This document shows, piece by piece, positions 49,370 through 64,000 of a stretch of 64,000 nucleotides of DNA. The notes beneath the pieces are model-generated. The model worked only from the letters and a program-made list of their open reading frames with translations, was not told the DNA's origin and did not search any database. Origin of the DNA: Nissolia schottii. Its lineage: Eukaryota; Streptophyta; Magnoliopsida; Fabales; Fabaceae. Both the position numbers and the translations under genes were made by a program. How positions within the stretch are numbered: the stretch's first letter is position 1; each line of letters begins with the position of its first letter. The stretch covers positions 472,074-536,073 of the forward strand of contig QANU01016257.1 of assembly GCA_003254905.1 (NCBI GenBank), read 5' to 3'.

Positions 49370-49660
49370 GGAAAATTTTCGAGAATAAAACATGAAAAAT
49401 AGGATATTCCTCAAATGAACCAATTTAAAAGTTGTTCTTAAAATAAATCATTTTCTTTATAAAGAGAGTCAATTTAAATCAACTCATGTTTAAGTTTTTT
49501 TTAAAAAAAAATAGGAGTCGATTTAATCAATTTAAATCGACCCTTATAATAAAAATTTAATTATTTTTTTTTTGAAAAAAGAGTTAATTCAAATTGACTC
49601 CTAAATGAATTTATTTGAATCGACTCGTGGGAGAAAATTCTAAATCACATAGTCTTTCTC
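49370..49660 (+). repeat. Left terminal inverted repeat of MULE 2
   Basis: Pairs with 54240-54491. It contains palindrome-like phrases of the type GTCGATTTAA...TTTAAATCGAC (about 49517-49541) and further AATTCAAATTGACTC copies, which recur in inverted form in the right repeat. Confidence 0.85.
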
Positions 49661-49838
49661 AGTGTGTACTGAGGTTTAAGAGAAAAGTAAGATTTCACTG
49701 TATGATATGCATGCGTTTTATGGATAACTTGATATACTTGTTATGTCACTTCTTGTTTTGTTATTGTTAGTAATTTTATTCTTTATTTATGCGTAAACAA
49801 ATTAATCATAAAGAAATAACAAATTCAACGAAATGAAT

Positions 49839-52512
49839 TGTAACACCCGTACTTTCAGTCTACGCGATCATCGTAACACTGATTATAGGGTTATTATCTT
49901 CATTGGTTGGATTACTTTTAGCCCCTACTTTCAGCTTCACAAATATTTCTTACTCGAAAATATGGACCGTTTTAAAAATTGTTCTTTTACTGTATCAGTT
50001 TCAAACTAGGAACCGTGCGTGATCAAGGAAGCATATATATACAAACCCTGACGTATATGGCAGTTAAGGTGATAATATGCCAGGAAGAGTATAAATGTAC
50101 ATATAAGGACAACCAAGGTCCAACATGTAATTACACATTACTTACTAATAAGTAGTTACACAAAAGTTATCAAAAGTCGTAGATCATTACACAAAATATC
50201 TTGCGTTCAAACGCTAACATCGTCCCTTTGCTCGCGTCCTAAAACTGTCCTGCCGCAGCCGTCCGTCGCCTACCACGGATCTCGCTCGTCGATCCATTAG
50301 CTTTGCACACCTGGACCCATAAGGAGTGGGGGTGAGAACTCTTCGTCCTCAGTGGGAGTCTCTAGCGTTACCTATAGTTTCGTTACTCCGTTATCTTCTA
50401 GGCCACTCAGGAGATCTCAAGGTGTTCATGCATAGTAATTTCCTACTGGTTATTATCTTTGTCTAGGTCCTGAATGACTTTATCTACTTTACTAGGTGAC
50501 GGGGGATCTAATATTCCTTATCCAGGTTCTCGTGCTTATTAACTTCCTTCACGTATATACATAAGCCGTCTCGAGCATTCTCTTGACGGTACTTATTTAA
50601 TACATAGACTTACATACAATTATTCATCATATACTTATGCATCACATATTCATTTATCACATACTCATTCACTATGTATCTTATGCATGGGGGAACCTGG
50701 GGCTCTCTTATGCTTCTGGCTAACTGCTGAGCCAGGATAGCGTCCTTCTTGTTATTCGTTATCTCGTTGTCATCTCGAGTCCTTCCACCCTTGTAACCGT
50801 GGTCGTCCGGTTACAACCTGCTTCTAACTCCCTATTGATGACGACCAGGCAGTGCTCGAACCTGGGTGGTTGCGAACCACCAATGCAACTTATCGTCCAT
50901 CAATAGAGATAACCATCCGCCTAGTGGGATGGCGAGGGGTGCTCCTCTCGAGCCAATCCGAGCATGGACTCATCATCATTGTTATCATCATCATTAGGTG
51001 TGACGTCACCCTCATCATTTATTGTTTCTTTCGTTCATTTTTTCTTTTCATTTCTTATCATTAACCAATCCACCTTGCGGGACTGGTGAGGGGCTTGTCC
51101 GTAAACGTGCCAAGAGAAGGGGATTACCCTAATCATATAACTATGTACTTTAAGGCACACCGGACCCTCTGGGGTCGGAGCCTCATAAGATATCACTTTT
51201 TCCCTAAGATTCAGTTATGATCCTTTAAGACATTAGGTGATAACTTCTAGTTATCTACAGCCGTCCTAAGCCTTAATGACGACCAAGTCCTCATGATGCA
51301 TGTTATTATACGTACAACACTTAATTGCACAGTTATATTAATCATCACACAACATAGTTAATTTCAATGTCCAACTCGCAAAATTTCGTTATAACATCTA
51401 ACTTACACCTATGTCTATAACACTTCATCATTTATATTTATATATGATAGAAATTTCATATCACTGCCCGTCCATATTTTCAATTATTACCTGCATCATC
51501 AATATTTATTCATACATGAGCAATACCCATGCATATGATACATAATTAATTTATTGTACATACTAGTTCCATACCTTCTTTACAATAATACAATTATATT
51601 TTCCTAACTTCGAAATTATACTAAACCATTCATGCATCATACTAAGCATATTTTCTACTTAAAATTTACCATGTTATCTTTTCACATAAACATACATAAA
51701 ACATCCTAGAAAATCACATAGACAGTGGGTCTAGGATTACCCACCTCCAAAGCGCATTTAGAGACGGTGAAAGTTGTGAGAAAATGCTCCCACGAACATT
51801 AGTGTGATCCTGCTATTTTTCTTGAGTCCGACAGCATAACCGTAGAGTGCACGAGCGAAACAAAAATAAATTTAACAGTATAACTTTATAATTTTGGGGA
51901 GCTCTGGAGATGGCCTCCGAAAGGCCATATTTATAGGGAAATTTGAGGTAATGGCCATTCGGCCACTGTGCTTGATATTTATTTAATTTTATTATTATTA
52001 TTATTATTATATTATATTATTATTATATTATAAATATCTATTCAACCTTATCCACTTTTCTTTCTTCACGTTTCTTTTTCATTTTTTCTTCCTTTCTTTG
52101 CTAGCGGTGGGCATCCGTAGGCTTGGACAATGGTCATGGCCATGTGGTAAATTTTGATCATGTTTGATCGCGTTTTATCTTTAATCGTTAGTATACGGTT
52201 ATCTTAAAAATATTTTAGACATATCATTGTGATCTATTAATTTTCTTTATTAATAGTTTAATTTCGGTTGGGGTATTCTTGAATTTATTTTCAGGTTAGT
52301 GTATTTTACGGACTTCTTTGAGTCATAATTCAATTTCAGTAATGATCGAAATCGACCCGAATCTCGTGAAAATCTCACAAGATTGCCAAATCACTATTTT
52401 GACTGATATTTTTAGGAATTAAATTTAATAATTTAATTTTTCAGTCTTAATAATTGACTTGCATTTATTTATTACGCGAAATATTTGTAAGGAGAAAAAT
52501 CGTGATGGTACA
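49839..52512 (+). mobile_element. Solo LTR (2,674 bp) with 5-bp target duplication, nested in MULE 2
   Basis: It starts TGTAACACCCG and ends GATGGTACA, flanked by TGAAT at 49834-49838 and 52513-52517. There is no primer site or coding domain. The end resembles the LTR at 1-476. The orientation is chosen from that match. It holds a (TTA)n-like run near 51988-52030 and a TATA-like region near 51880-51930. It shows that MULE 2 is older than this insertion. The 70-codon frame at 50852-51064 has no recognisable domain. Confidence 0.9.
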
Positions 52513-52639
52513 TGAATCACATAAAAAAGTAGAATACTTTATAAAGTAACATGCATAACTTAAGTTACACACATAATTACATAAAATTACATAAAGTATA
52601 TACAAAATCAAAATAACCTTAAACTATATATCGGCGGCA

Positions 52640-53350
52640 TCATGGTGTCAACCACCTAGGACATGATATTTTCCTCCCGTGTGGCATATCAGTGTGCGCC
52701 TCGGACGACTTGAACAGCTTGGATGTTGTTCTTAAGGGTCCTGTCTTCACCCTATGGTCCTATAAAGTTGTTAAGATTGCTGACCCTCCAACTGTATGTC
52801 CCCATCTCCATTAAGTCCTCAAGTAGCAGGAGAAACTTCAGGTGCACCTGGTTCCCTGATTTGTCACACAAGAGGAACCCTCCAATCATGAATAGAATGA
52901 ACGCCCTGGTGCCCCCATAGAATCCTCTGCTCGTCTTCCTACCCCAACTAGTACAATCAAAAGTATATGGTATGGACTCACTTAAGGTAGACACCGGACC
53001 CTTTTTGTTTTAGACTGTTGTGGGGGGACTTTCTCCGAGCAGCTCCTAACACAATGCCCACTAACTCTTTCCCTGAAAGTGACTGACCCAATCTCCAGTT
53101 CATTCGGTAATAGTCTGACCTTCAACGAGAAGGCCGAGTATCACTACAACATCCTACAGTGTGACCGTGCACCTTCCTCCATATGGTAGATGGAAAGTGT
53201 GGGTCTCAAGAAGCCACCTTTCTACCAGGGCACTGACCAATGCCCTGTCGTATTGGAATGCTAGCATGATGCGCACAACATCCCGTAATCTAAAGGCTAG
53301 TAGTCTCTGCTTCACAGCGGATGTGGCTCATGAAAACTTCTGTATCATCG
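52640..53350 (-). pseudogene. Plant mobile domain (PMD) gene remnant in MULE 2
   Basis: On minus, near 53290-53150, the frame reads ALVERWLLETHTFHLPYGGR, the PMD hallmark, then TVTL, a TAG stop where Gln or Glu is usual, and DVVVILGLLVEGQ. Further down (52994-52752) is GTRAFILFMIGGFLLCDKSG followed by LLLLEDLMEMGTYSW, the middle of the domain. At least three stops interrupt it (near 53158, 53115 and 52750), and the N-terminal and C-terminal ends are not found. It differs clearly from the PMD gene of MULE 1 (WLLETHTFHLPYG versus WRSETHTFHLPHG). Its role as cargo or as an element gene is unknown. Confidence 0.75.
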
Positions 53351-53429
53351 AGTCTCCAACACACGAACCTACAAAATTACATAAAAAAGGTATTCAGACT
53401 AATTACACCAAAGTGGCTCGAAATAATTC

Positions 53430-54239
53430 ATAAAAAGTAACTTGAAATAAAATTATAAAATAAGACAACACATGTTACATTCAAGTTCTAAAAACTCGAT
53501 AGATCAATAACTATAGTTTTTTTTAGAGTGAAATCAATAAATTAATCGACAATTATAGCATTCAAGTTCCTAAAAACTCTATAGATCTAACATTTAAACT
53601 CAATAAAATACTTTATCTTAACAATTAACCCAAAAAATTTACATTTACCTTATCAATCTACAATAACTCTATAGGTCTAACTAACATTCAAGTCCAATAA
53701 AATGCTTATTTGAATAGCATTCAAGTTCCCAAAAACTCTATAGATCTAACATTCAAGCCCAATAAAATACTTTATTTTAACAATCTACCAAAAAAATTTA
53801 CATGTATTTTATCAATTTACAATAACTCTATAGATCTAACCAACATTCAAGTTCAATAAAATATTCATGTAAACTAACATTCAAGTTCAATAACAACATT
53901 TGTTTATTTATCTAATTAACATAATGCTAACATTCATAGATCTAACTATTTATCAAGTTTAAGTTCAACAGATCTAACTAACAAAATTAAGTTCAATATC
54001 AATCTATCAATCAATTTATCTATTTATCTATAAATCTACGTTACCATTTTTGACCTACCATACACTCACCTAACCTTTGTCTTATCAATCTGCAACACTG
54101 GTAAAAATATCTATGTACCTAAAAGTTTACTTGAGGTTGAATATGGTCGACGTCGTTATGACACATCAAATTTGCACCTTTCATTGCACTACGAACCAAA
54201 ATATCAACTTCACAAGATTTCTAGAGAGGGGGAGTGATA
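53430..54239. repeat. Internal direct repeats of MULE 2
   Basis: The phrase ATTCAAGTTC-TAAAAACTC-ATAGATCTAAC recurs near 53475, 53559, 53709 and 53885, mixed with TTTACAATAACTCTATAG copies. It looks like a degenerate tandem repeat of about 80 bases with no coding potential. Confidence 0.55.
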
Positions 54240-54491
54240 TTTAGAGAGATATAAAGTTAAAATTGTGAAAAAATCAATTTAAACTGACTCATTTATATAG
54301 AATTCTTGTCAGAGTTAATTTAAATAGACTTATTTTAAATAAAAAAATTAATGTTTTATTACAGGAATTGATTTAACGAGAATCAATTTAAATTAACACT
54401 ATGAGAAAAATGATTTATTTTAAAAATAAATTTTAAATTGGTTCAGGTGATAAATAGCCTAATTTTCATATTTTATTCTCGGAAAGTTTCC
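54240..54491 (-). repeat. Right terminal inverted repeat of MULE 2
   Basis: Reverse complement similar to 49370-49660; the element boundary is fixed by the 9-bp duplication at 54492-54500. Confidence 0.85.
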
Positions 54492-54500
54492 AAGAGCATT

Positions 54501-55761
54501 TCACAAGCTTCATCACAACTTTCGTGTATATTCCTTACAACTTACAAAAGACTCCTAAGTGAAAAATCACCAACAAAATTTACAATCTATGACATTTACG
54601 TTCACAATACTCCAGTTGAACTAACTAACTTTCGTTGTCACTTCTCATTCAATGAACGGCTAGATTTATTTATTGCTATTCCCTGAGAATCATAATCACC
54701 TTTAGTTAGCGAAATCCAATTTTATATCCCTTTCCTGAGAGAATCAGAGGCTGGGCCATGAAACGCGTTAGGAACCTGTGCGGAAAATTCCTTTGTCAAG
54801 ATATATTGTCCACAGCTTCTTCCATTGTCAATATCTTGCAGAAAGCCAGAAACCATGACAAAAAGAAAAGATTAAAAAATAAAAAATCTTGCAGATTTTT
54901 TTTTTGGGGCGTTTACACAACCTAAGTTACTATAGAATAGCAATGTTTATCGCAAATTCTAAAACAAAAAAATGTTTTGATATGGTGAATTTTTTTTCCC
55001 AACATTTAATCATGTATTATCATATAACTATAAGTGTTTAACTTTTACTATAAGTCTATAACTATTTCAAAAGTTAAATATGTAAGAAAATGTGATTGGT
55101 TAACAGTGTCAAAAATTAATCTTGGGTCTAAATTGCTAAACTTCAGCTAGTACTATAATGATATCATGAAACTGAATTTTTAAGTGAGACCAGTACTAGT
55201 TTAACGTTATAATGAAACCAAAATGAAAAACAGAAATATACAAAAGGTTTAAAACTTTGGATTGAATCAATCCAGTAAAAGACAAACAATTAGAACAAAA
55301 CCACTAAAGGTGAGGTGTTAGATTTGTGCCTAGATAAGAATCTCTCTGGTTATAAGCACTAAAAACACCAGTCCATTGTGGCTTATATTAAGCAACTCTG
55401 TATTAATGCTATGTATGGATTTATACAATGCAAAGACATAGACAAAGGCTAGGAAGGCATATCCCTCCTTTATGTGTAACAACCAACAATGCTATGCTGG
55501 TACTAGAATCCCCCCATTAAAAAAACAAAAACAAAAAACAAAATAAAACACTTGCCCTCTCAGGACAACAGGACTGGGAGGATTCATCTCCCTGATCACT
55601 CTGACTAGTGACTACAGATTACTTGAATCACATGCACCACTAAAAAACATTTTTTTTTTTATAACATGTTTCATTGAACCAAACCACAATCCCGCCCACT
55701 CCAAACCTGTATTATGAAGTTCCATAGAATCAACAGGTAAAAGAAGACCACTTTGCTGAGG
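54501..55761. other. Intergenic and 3' UTR of the MAP kinase gene
   Basis: No gene recognised. The last 300-400 bases before 55762 are likely 3' untranslated sequence of the minus-strand kinase gene. Confidence 0.4.
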
Positions 55762-58786
<3,025 letters not shown>

Positions 58787-61700
58787 CTTTTTTTTTTTTT
58801 TGAATCCTTTGTAAAATGCCCTTTGGTTTCAGCTACCTCTTTCTCTTCCACTGACACATTGTGCAGTGATGACTGTTATTATAGGCAAGGGAAGGGAACA
58901 GAGTGGGGGAGCCTCTGTGTGTGGGGGTTGGGTTTAGGAGGGGTATATTTGGTATTTGGCTTATGATGGGGGAGCCTCTGTTTATTTATGGAACACATTT
59001 AACTTATATTTTATAAGTAATATTAATTATTAATTATAAGTATTTTATATACTTTTAAAATATTTAAATTTAAATTAATGATTAATAATATTTATTCAAC
59101 GCATACTAAATATAGTCTACTGACAGCTTAATATATTTCTGTGCTTGGGTGGGGCTTGGGTTGGAAGTGCCTTTTTTCTACTTTTATTTTGGCACTAATA
59201 TGGGGAGGGTTTTGGTGTTTTTCCAATTTCAAATTGAACTTTCAAAATGCAATGCACTGTACCACACTTGTTTTTCCTAGTGAAAGTCATGTGATGTGGA
59301 CTTAGAAAATGGAATTTCCTTCTTTATTAAGAAAGTAATTAAATAATCTTATTTTTTCAAAAAGGTAAATTTAAATGATTAAATTATTTTATTTATTCAC
59401 CCTTTCAATCATACTCTCCACTAAATTCATACATCAATGAAATAGGAGATACTCTAAATACATTAAATTATAAATGAACCTAAAAATGTAAAATAAACTA
59501 ACATTGTGGAATTGGTATAAAACAATTACTTATTTTTTATACAATAATTACTTTATATATTGAAATACTAAAACATCAATTAATATATAGAATAAATTAA
59601 TTTACCTAAAACGATCATTATTAATAATGTTCTATATTTGTTCAGCATTGGAAAAAAAAAAAAAGACTATGCAAGCATCTTTCAAAATGGAGTCAACGTG
59701 AAAACCCCGCTCTTTTTCCTCCTACTTTAGTAAGACAGCAAGTCGAAGTTGTGGGCTCAAATGTTTTGGGCCCAATGGGTCAACCCAATTTCAAGGGGCT
59801 TCTAAGAGTTATTTTCATGACTAAAGAGTGAGTTTTATTTTGATGGGTCCAATCCAATCAGAATTGAATAGAAGTTAAAAAAAACTTTTAGATTGGTTTA
59901 GTTTGTTTGATTGATGATTGATTTCTGAAGTGGTTTGGTATTCAGGGATGGAAATGTTATGCAAACTATGAGAGAGAAAAGTAGATTGAGCAAAAAAACA
60001 AGAAGGAGAAATAAGGAGAGAGAAAGGGAAATATGAAGAGAAGAAGGGGCTAAGGGAGAGGGGAACATGGATTTGTGATATATAGCAACTAGTGTTATTT
60101 TATCATTGCAAGAAAGAATGAATAATTTTAATATTAAAATAAAAAAATTTATTTTATAAACAAATTGTAAGGAGAAAGAATAAATAAATAATTTTAATTA
60201 TTAAAATGATAAAAAAAACAAATTTATGAATCAACCTACTAAAAGTAAGCATCTTATATAATATTAAACTAATTGATAATGCTTCTAAAAAAAATGAATT
60301 GATAATGTATAAAAAAAATTCTCTGTATAGACCACAGGAATTCTTTTCACTAGAGACAACCTTGTTCGAATCATGCAGAACCTCTTAAGTGATAAAGCTC
60401 CCTCTTTTGTACATTTGATGGGATGATGTTTGATAGTATAAGATCTAATAGAATAAGATTTGATAAATTTGTAATATAAGATAATATTTGATATGATATT
60501 GTATTATATTATGTAACTCTTTCCTACTTATACATAATAACTTTAATTATAAAAAATTATATTTGATGAATAATAAAAATTATAAAATAAAAAATTAATC
60601 AATTATTTAAATATATATTTTTAATAAATATTATCATTTAATTATTTAATAATATATATATATATATATTTATCATCAACATTTACTATTTTTTACTATT
60701 TAAAATTATAATTAAAAAACATAATATTTTTTTCTTCTTAAATCAATAAATTTATTTAAAAATAATAATATATAAAATGAAATTTATTATTATTAATCAT
60801 TATTTTAATTTTTTTACTTTATTATGTAGAATTATATGTATATTAATTATCATTAAAGTATTTATTCACATAATTTAACAATAAATATTTTTTATACTTA
60901 TTACTAAGTATTATAACTTTAATTAATTAATTAGTTAATTAATATAATGTTAATTTAATTTTTATTAATTATTGATTTATGATTTTCATTAATTATTTAA
61001 ATTTTTATTATATATAAAATTCTTATTTAATAAAATAAAATAATATAACTAAATTTATGTTATACGATTATAAGTAAATCAAGTTTTATCTTATCTCTTT
61101 TGGCTGGATTAATTATTAATCATTTTTTACGTAAAAAGAGAGTTTGAAAGTAAAACTTATACAATATGATGATTGCACCAAGAAACTGATAAAGTCAATA
61201 GTATTTTTTTTAGCTTATTTTATCCTACCTTATGTACGGTGTGTTAAATGGACCTTAAGAATTTTATTTAAGATAACATTAACGAATAATATGAAAGTTA
61301 ACATACATACTTGAAATTAGTAGTTTAATATGATTTCACACATTAAATAAATATGATTCAATTCTAATATTTTTTTATTCAATTCTAGTATTTTTTTTAT
61401 ACCTAGTGTTTTAAAAAATAGTTCGCATTTTAGTTAAGTAGTGTTATGAAAATTTAGTCCTCTGACACTTATCATAAGTAGTGTCTTTATAATTCACTAT
61501 TCCAATATTTGTTTCAATGAAAGTAATATCACTTAAAATACCAACGATGTCACTTAATTCTTTTTTTTGGAGTTATGATAATTTAACGAAAAATTTAAGC
61601 GTTATATTTTTTGTAGCACTAATTAAAAATTAAAAGAAAAAAGAAAGATAGGTCCAATTGACGTTTCTTCTCTTAAGAGCATGTGGACAGTTGAAATCAT

Positions 61701-62380
61701 TCCTCATTTTTTTATACAATGCTCTTCATTTTTTTTTTCATATTATTGTAAATCAATAGATATAATTATTAGAAAAAATAATATAAAATGAACAAAAATT
61801 AAAGTGTTATACTTTTCATAACATTAAAAAAAATGTGGACAGTTTGAATCATTCATCATTTCTTTTGTACCTTTGAGGCTATATCTAGGTGTATGGTTTA
61901 GACTTTAAAAAATGTTGGCAATTCGATGAATTTGTTTTGGTTTGAATAATAGGCTTGGGACTTTGGAACCATTATTAATTATATTAATTAATTATATATC
62001 ATAATTTTAAATAACTTTAATTTTTTGATAATATCATTTATAGTTATTGATATTTGTAATTATTATTATTTTGTAGAATGTTTGTGGTGATAAGACATGA
62101 AATTAAATTTATTGAAAGTGGTTTTATAATCTATTATATTATTATTATTATATATAAAAATTTAATCCCTATGTGACCAAATTTAATGACACTTGGGATA
62201 AGTGGCAACAGTAACATAAAATTCCATTTGCCATTTCATTACTTAGTAATATTGGGCTACCGGAAGGGACTCAACATAATACTAAAAAAGAGGGGATGAA
62301 AAGCTAAAAATGAAGAACTAAAATCAAATTATGTCTTTTTTAATATTGAAAAAGTATTTTTGTACATTCACATTTGTATT
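58787..62380. other. MPK13 upstream region and AT-rich intergenic DNA; no gene seen
   Basis: A T run (about 15) lies just upstream of the start codon. 58860-58970 is G-rich. 60420-61260 is an AT-rich block that resembles 19550-20690. No open frame with a recognisable domain and no RNA gene. Confidence 0.5.
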
Positions 62381-62385
62381 GGGCT

Positions 62386-62830
62386 AAATCGAGTTACTGC
62401 AACTCAATTTTGCTTTGTAACTTTAGAATTTGATTTTGTACGAACTAACATTACTTTGTATCTCCTCCTTTTGTTTTTTTTTTTTTTTCCTTTTTCTTTC
62501 CTTCCTAATGCCTATAAATACTGAAGTTGAACCGTAAAATTTTAAGACAGACAATGTCTCACATCGTGAAAGAGTAAGAAAGAGAAGAGAAAAGTATTAA
62601 AATTTTAGAGAAAGAATAGAGATGTTTAGAAAGAAAAAAAAGCAAAATTAGTGTTGTTAATAACAAAGTCGAAAGAAAAATTTAGAAGTTCAAATGATGA
62701 GTCAACATAATTGAAGGGATGTAACAATGGAGCAATAGAGCTGGATAATTATAGGAGAGCAAAGGTGTAAGAACGAGTTGAACATAATTAAAAAAGAAAA
62801 CACCTAAATCAAGTTGCTATAACTCGATTT
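62386..62830. repeat. Pair of 25-bp near-palindromes flanking a TATA-bearing segment
   Basis: AAATCGAGTTACTGCAACTC (62386-62405, continuing AATTT) and AAATCAAGTTGCTATAACTC (62806-62825, continuing GATTT) are two versions of one near-palindrome, about 420 bases apart. Between them are a T/C tract (62465-62505) and CTATAAATA near 62512. The layout recalls the subterminal palindromes of the two MULEs in this window, but no other element feature was found. Confidence 0.5.
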
Positions 62831-62914
62831 AGTATGTCACATCATCTTCGTCATTAGAGCAGTGCAACAATGACATTGGAGCATCAAACTCAAAGCCACG
62901 TCAGCAAAAGGCAA

Positions 62915-64000
62915 ACCCAGGTTGTAGCTATTGACTTAAGTTGGTAAATAAATATGATGACAAACATTATGTGAATTTTCTAATGTGTGTGTTAAGTATT
63001 TCAGTAACATAAGCACTGGACCAAACAAATGATGATTTTCATAGTTGAATTTTGAAGCTGTTAGCCCATAAGATACAGGCCCATACACATAACAACAGCC
63101 TATAATTTCAAAATGAAAGAGCATTTGCTTCAAGATAGAAGGAGTCCAAGATTCAGCAAAGGAGCAAAAGCCCAAGATCATGAGATCCAAAGTTTCAAAT
63201 GAAGAAAGGAAAGAAAGCAAGAAAAAGGAAAGTACAAGCCGCTTGTCAACACAAATCATGCTGCAAATTTTTCGAAAAAGGAAGAGGAAAGAAGGGCAAG
63301 GCCAAACCAAAAAGAAGCAGCAACCATAATGTGTGTCAGCAAAATATCCATGATGCAAAAATTCAAAACAAAGAAAGGAACGAAAAGGACAGCTGGTGCC
63401 ATAATTTTTGGTACATGGAAAAGCTCATGAAAGGACAAATCTTTGCACAAAAGAAGGACTACAGTATAAAGGATAAAAAATGTGCAAATGAGAGCTTGAC
63501 AACGCAGCAAAATTCTGCAACGTTCAGATTCTTAGAAGCTGCCAACGGTTTGCAATTTCTGAGTTTAAAAGGAGGATGGGGTGATCATTCAAAGGTTAAA
63601 AAAAGGGAAAGTCAAAAGCCTACTATCAAGCCTAGCAACCTACGCATCATTTCTTTTTCTCTTCTCAAGATTGATCTGAGCTGAATCTGTTTTCTGCTTA
63701 TATATTCGTGGTTTCATTGTTCATTCTGTGAGAAAAACCTTATTTTGTTCTTTGAGAGTTTTGAGAGTTAAAAAGCTAAGAGTGAAGAGTGTTCATTGAA
63801 AAAGGTCATTTTTATCTTCTTTGTTGTTAAGTCTTTCTTTGTTTTTAGAAAATTTGGTGAGGAACATTTGAGAGAAGTTGTGAGTTTGCATTGGTGTTTG
63901 TATTTGAAGAATTAGTAAAGGAAAACTTTGATGTGATTGAAGAATTGGACCTAGATTCCTAGCATTTGAGAACCGAACCAATATAAACCCTTGTGTATTA
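62915..64000 (+). mobile_element. LTR-like segment running off the right edge (copia SIRE-like style)
   Basis: It starts near TTGACTTAAGTTGGTAAATA and has a purine-rich U3-like stretch (63180-63640), a TATA-like TTATATATTC near 63700 and a GAG/GTT-rich R/U5-like region. The 161-codon frame at 63199-63684 is Lys-rich and low complexity, so not a convincing gene. No second copy is inside the window. The family name is a tentative recollection. Confidence 0.4.

Larger units (their letters stand above)
49370..54491. mobile_element. MULE 2: Mutator-like element with 9-bp target duplication carrying a PMD gene
   Basis: The element is bounded by the exact 9-bp direct repeat AAGAGCATT (49361-49369 and 54492-54500), the hallmark length for Mutator-type insertion. 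Its ends are long inverted repeats of about 250-290 bases. GGAAAATTTTCGAGAATAAA (from 49370) matches the reverse complement of 54491 downward (GGAAACTTTCCGAGAATAAA), and similarity continues through AACCAATTTAAAA and TTAAAATAAATCATTTT. Inside are a broken minus-strand PMD gene and a nested solo LTR (49839-52512). Removing the LTR leaves about 2.4 kb. No transposase is seen, so it is non-autonomous. Confidence 0.9.

Noticed and set aside
50852..51064. 70-codon frame
   Set aside because: Inside the solo LTR; no similarity to a known domain.
60340..60420. B-box-like TTCGAATC, possible tRNA or SINE
   Set aside because: No A box at the right distance and no cloverleaf could be drawn.
63199..63684. 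161-codon Lys-rich frame
   Set aside because: Purine-rich low complexity within an LTR-like segment; not convincing as a gene.

Overview
The window is nuclear DNA of a flowering plant, most likely a legume close to soybean. The evidence is spliced plant genes (a clock pseudo-response regulator and a group-B MAP kinase), degenerate CCCTAAA telomere-type repeats, low GC, and dense layers of plant transposons. The species call is inference from remembered repeat styles; no database was searched.

Layout. 1-11,500: a large autonomous-type Mutator-like element (MULE 1). It carries two convergent genes, a plant mobile domain (PMD) gene on + and a MURA-type transposase on -, both broken by stop codons or frameshifts. 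A 1.43-kb solo LTR with a 5-bp target duplication sits in its left part, and another LTR end abuts it at base 476. Its left half also holds a (TAA)-rich minisatellite and about 1.35 kb of telomere-like repeats. 11,500-24,500: intergenic repeats, namely a CACTA-like end, a truncated LTR copy, a decayed LINE, a tRNA-derived SINE with an 18-bp target duplication, AT-rich blocks and a hairpin MITE.

25,878-35,450: an intact PRR3/PRR7-clade pseudo-response regulator gene on the minus strand. Its ten coding exons can be joined in frame to 794 codons, with a pseudo-receiver domain and a CCT domain; small transposons lie in its introns. 38,884-44,400: a degenerate Ty1/copia retrotransposon with both LTRs, primer site, polypurine tract and a 5-bp target duplication. 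49,370-54,491: a second Mutator-like element (MULE 2) with long inverted ends and a 9-bp target duplication. It holds a broken PMD gene and a nested 2.67-kb solo LTR that has its own 5-bp duplication. 55,762-58,786: an intact MPK13-like MAP kinase gene on the minus strand, six exons, 382 codons. 58,800-64,000: AT-rich intergenic DNA, then an LTR-like segment that runs off the right edge.

Only the two host genes look functional: a clock/flowering-time repressor and a TEY-class MAP kinase. They are neighbours, both on the minus strand, separated by about 20 kb of inserted mobile DNA. The most striking theme is PMD genes carried by two unrelated-looking Mutator-type elements, each also invaded by an LTR element that has since collapsed to a solo LTR.
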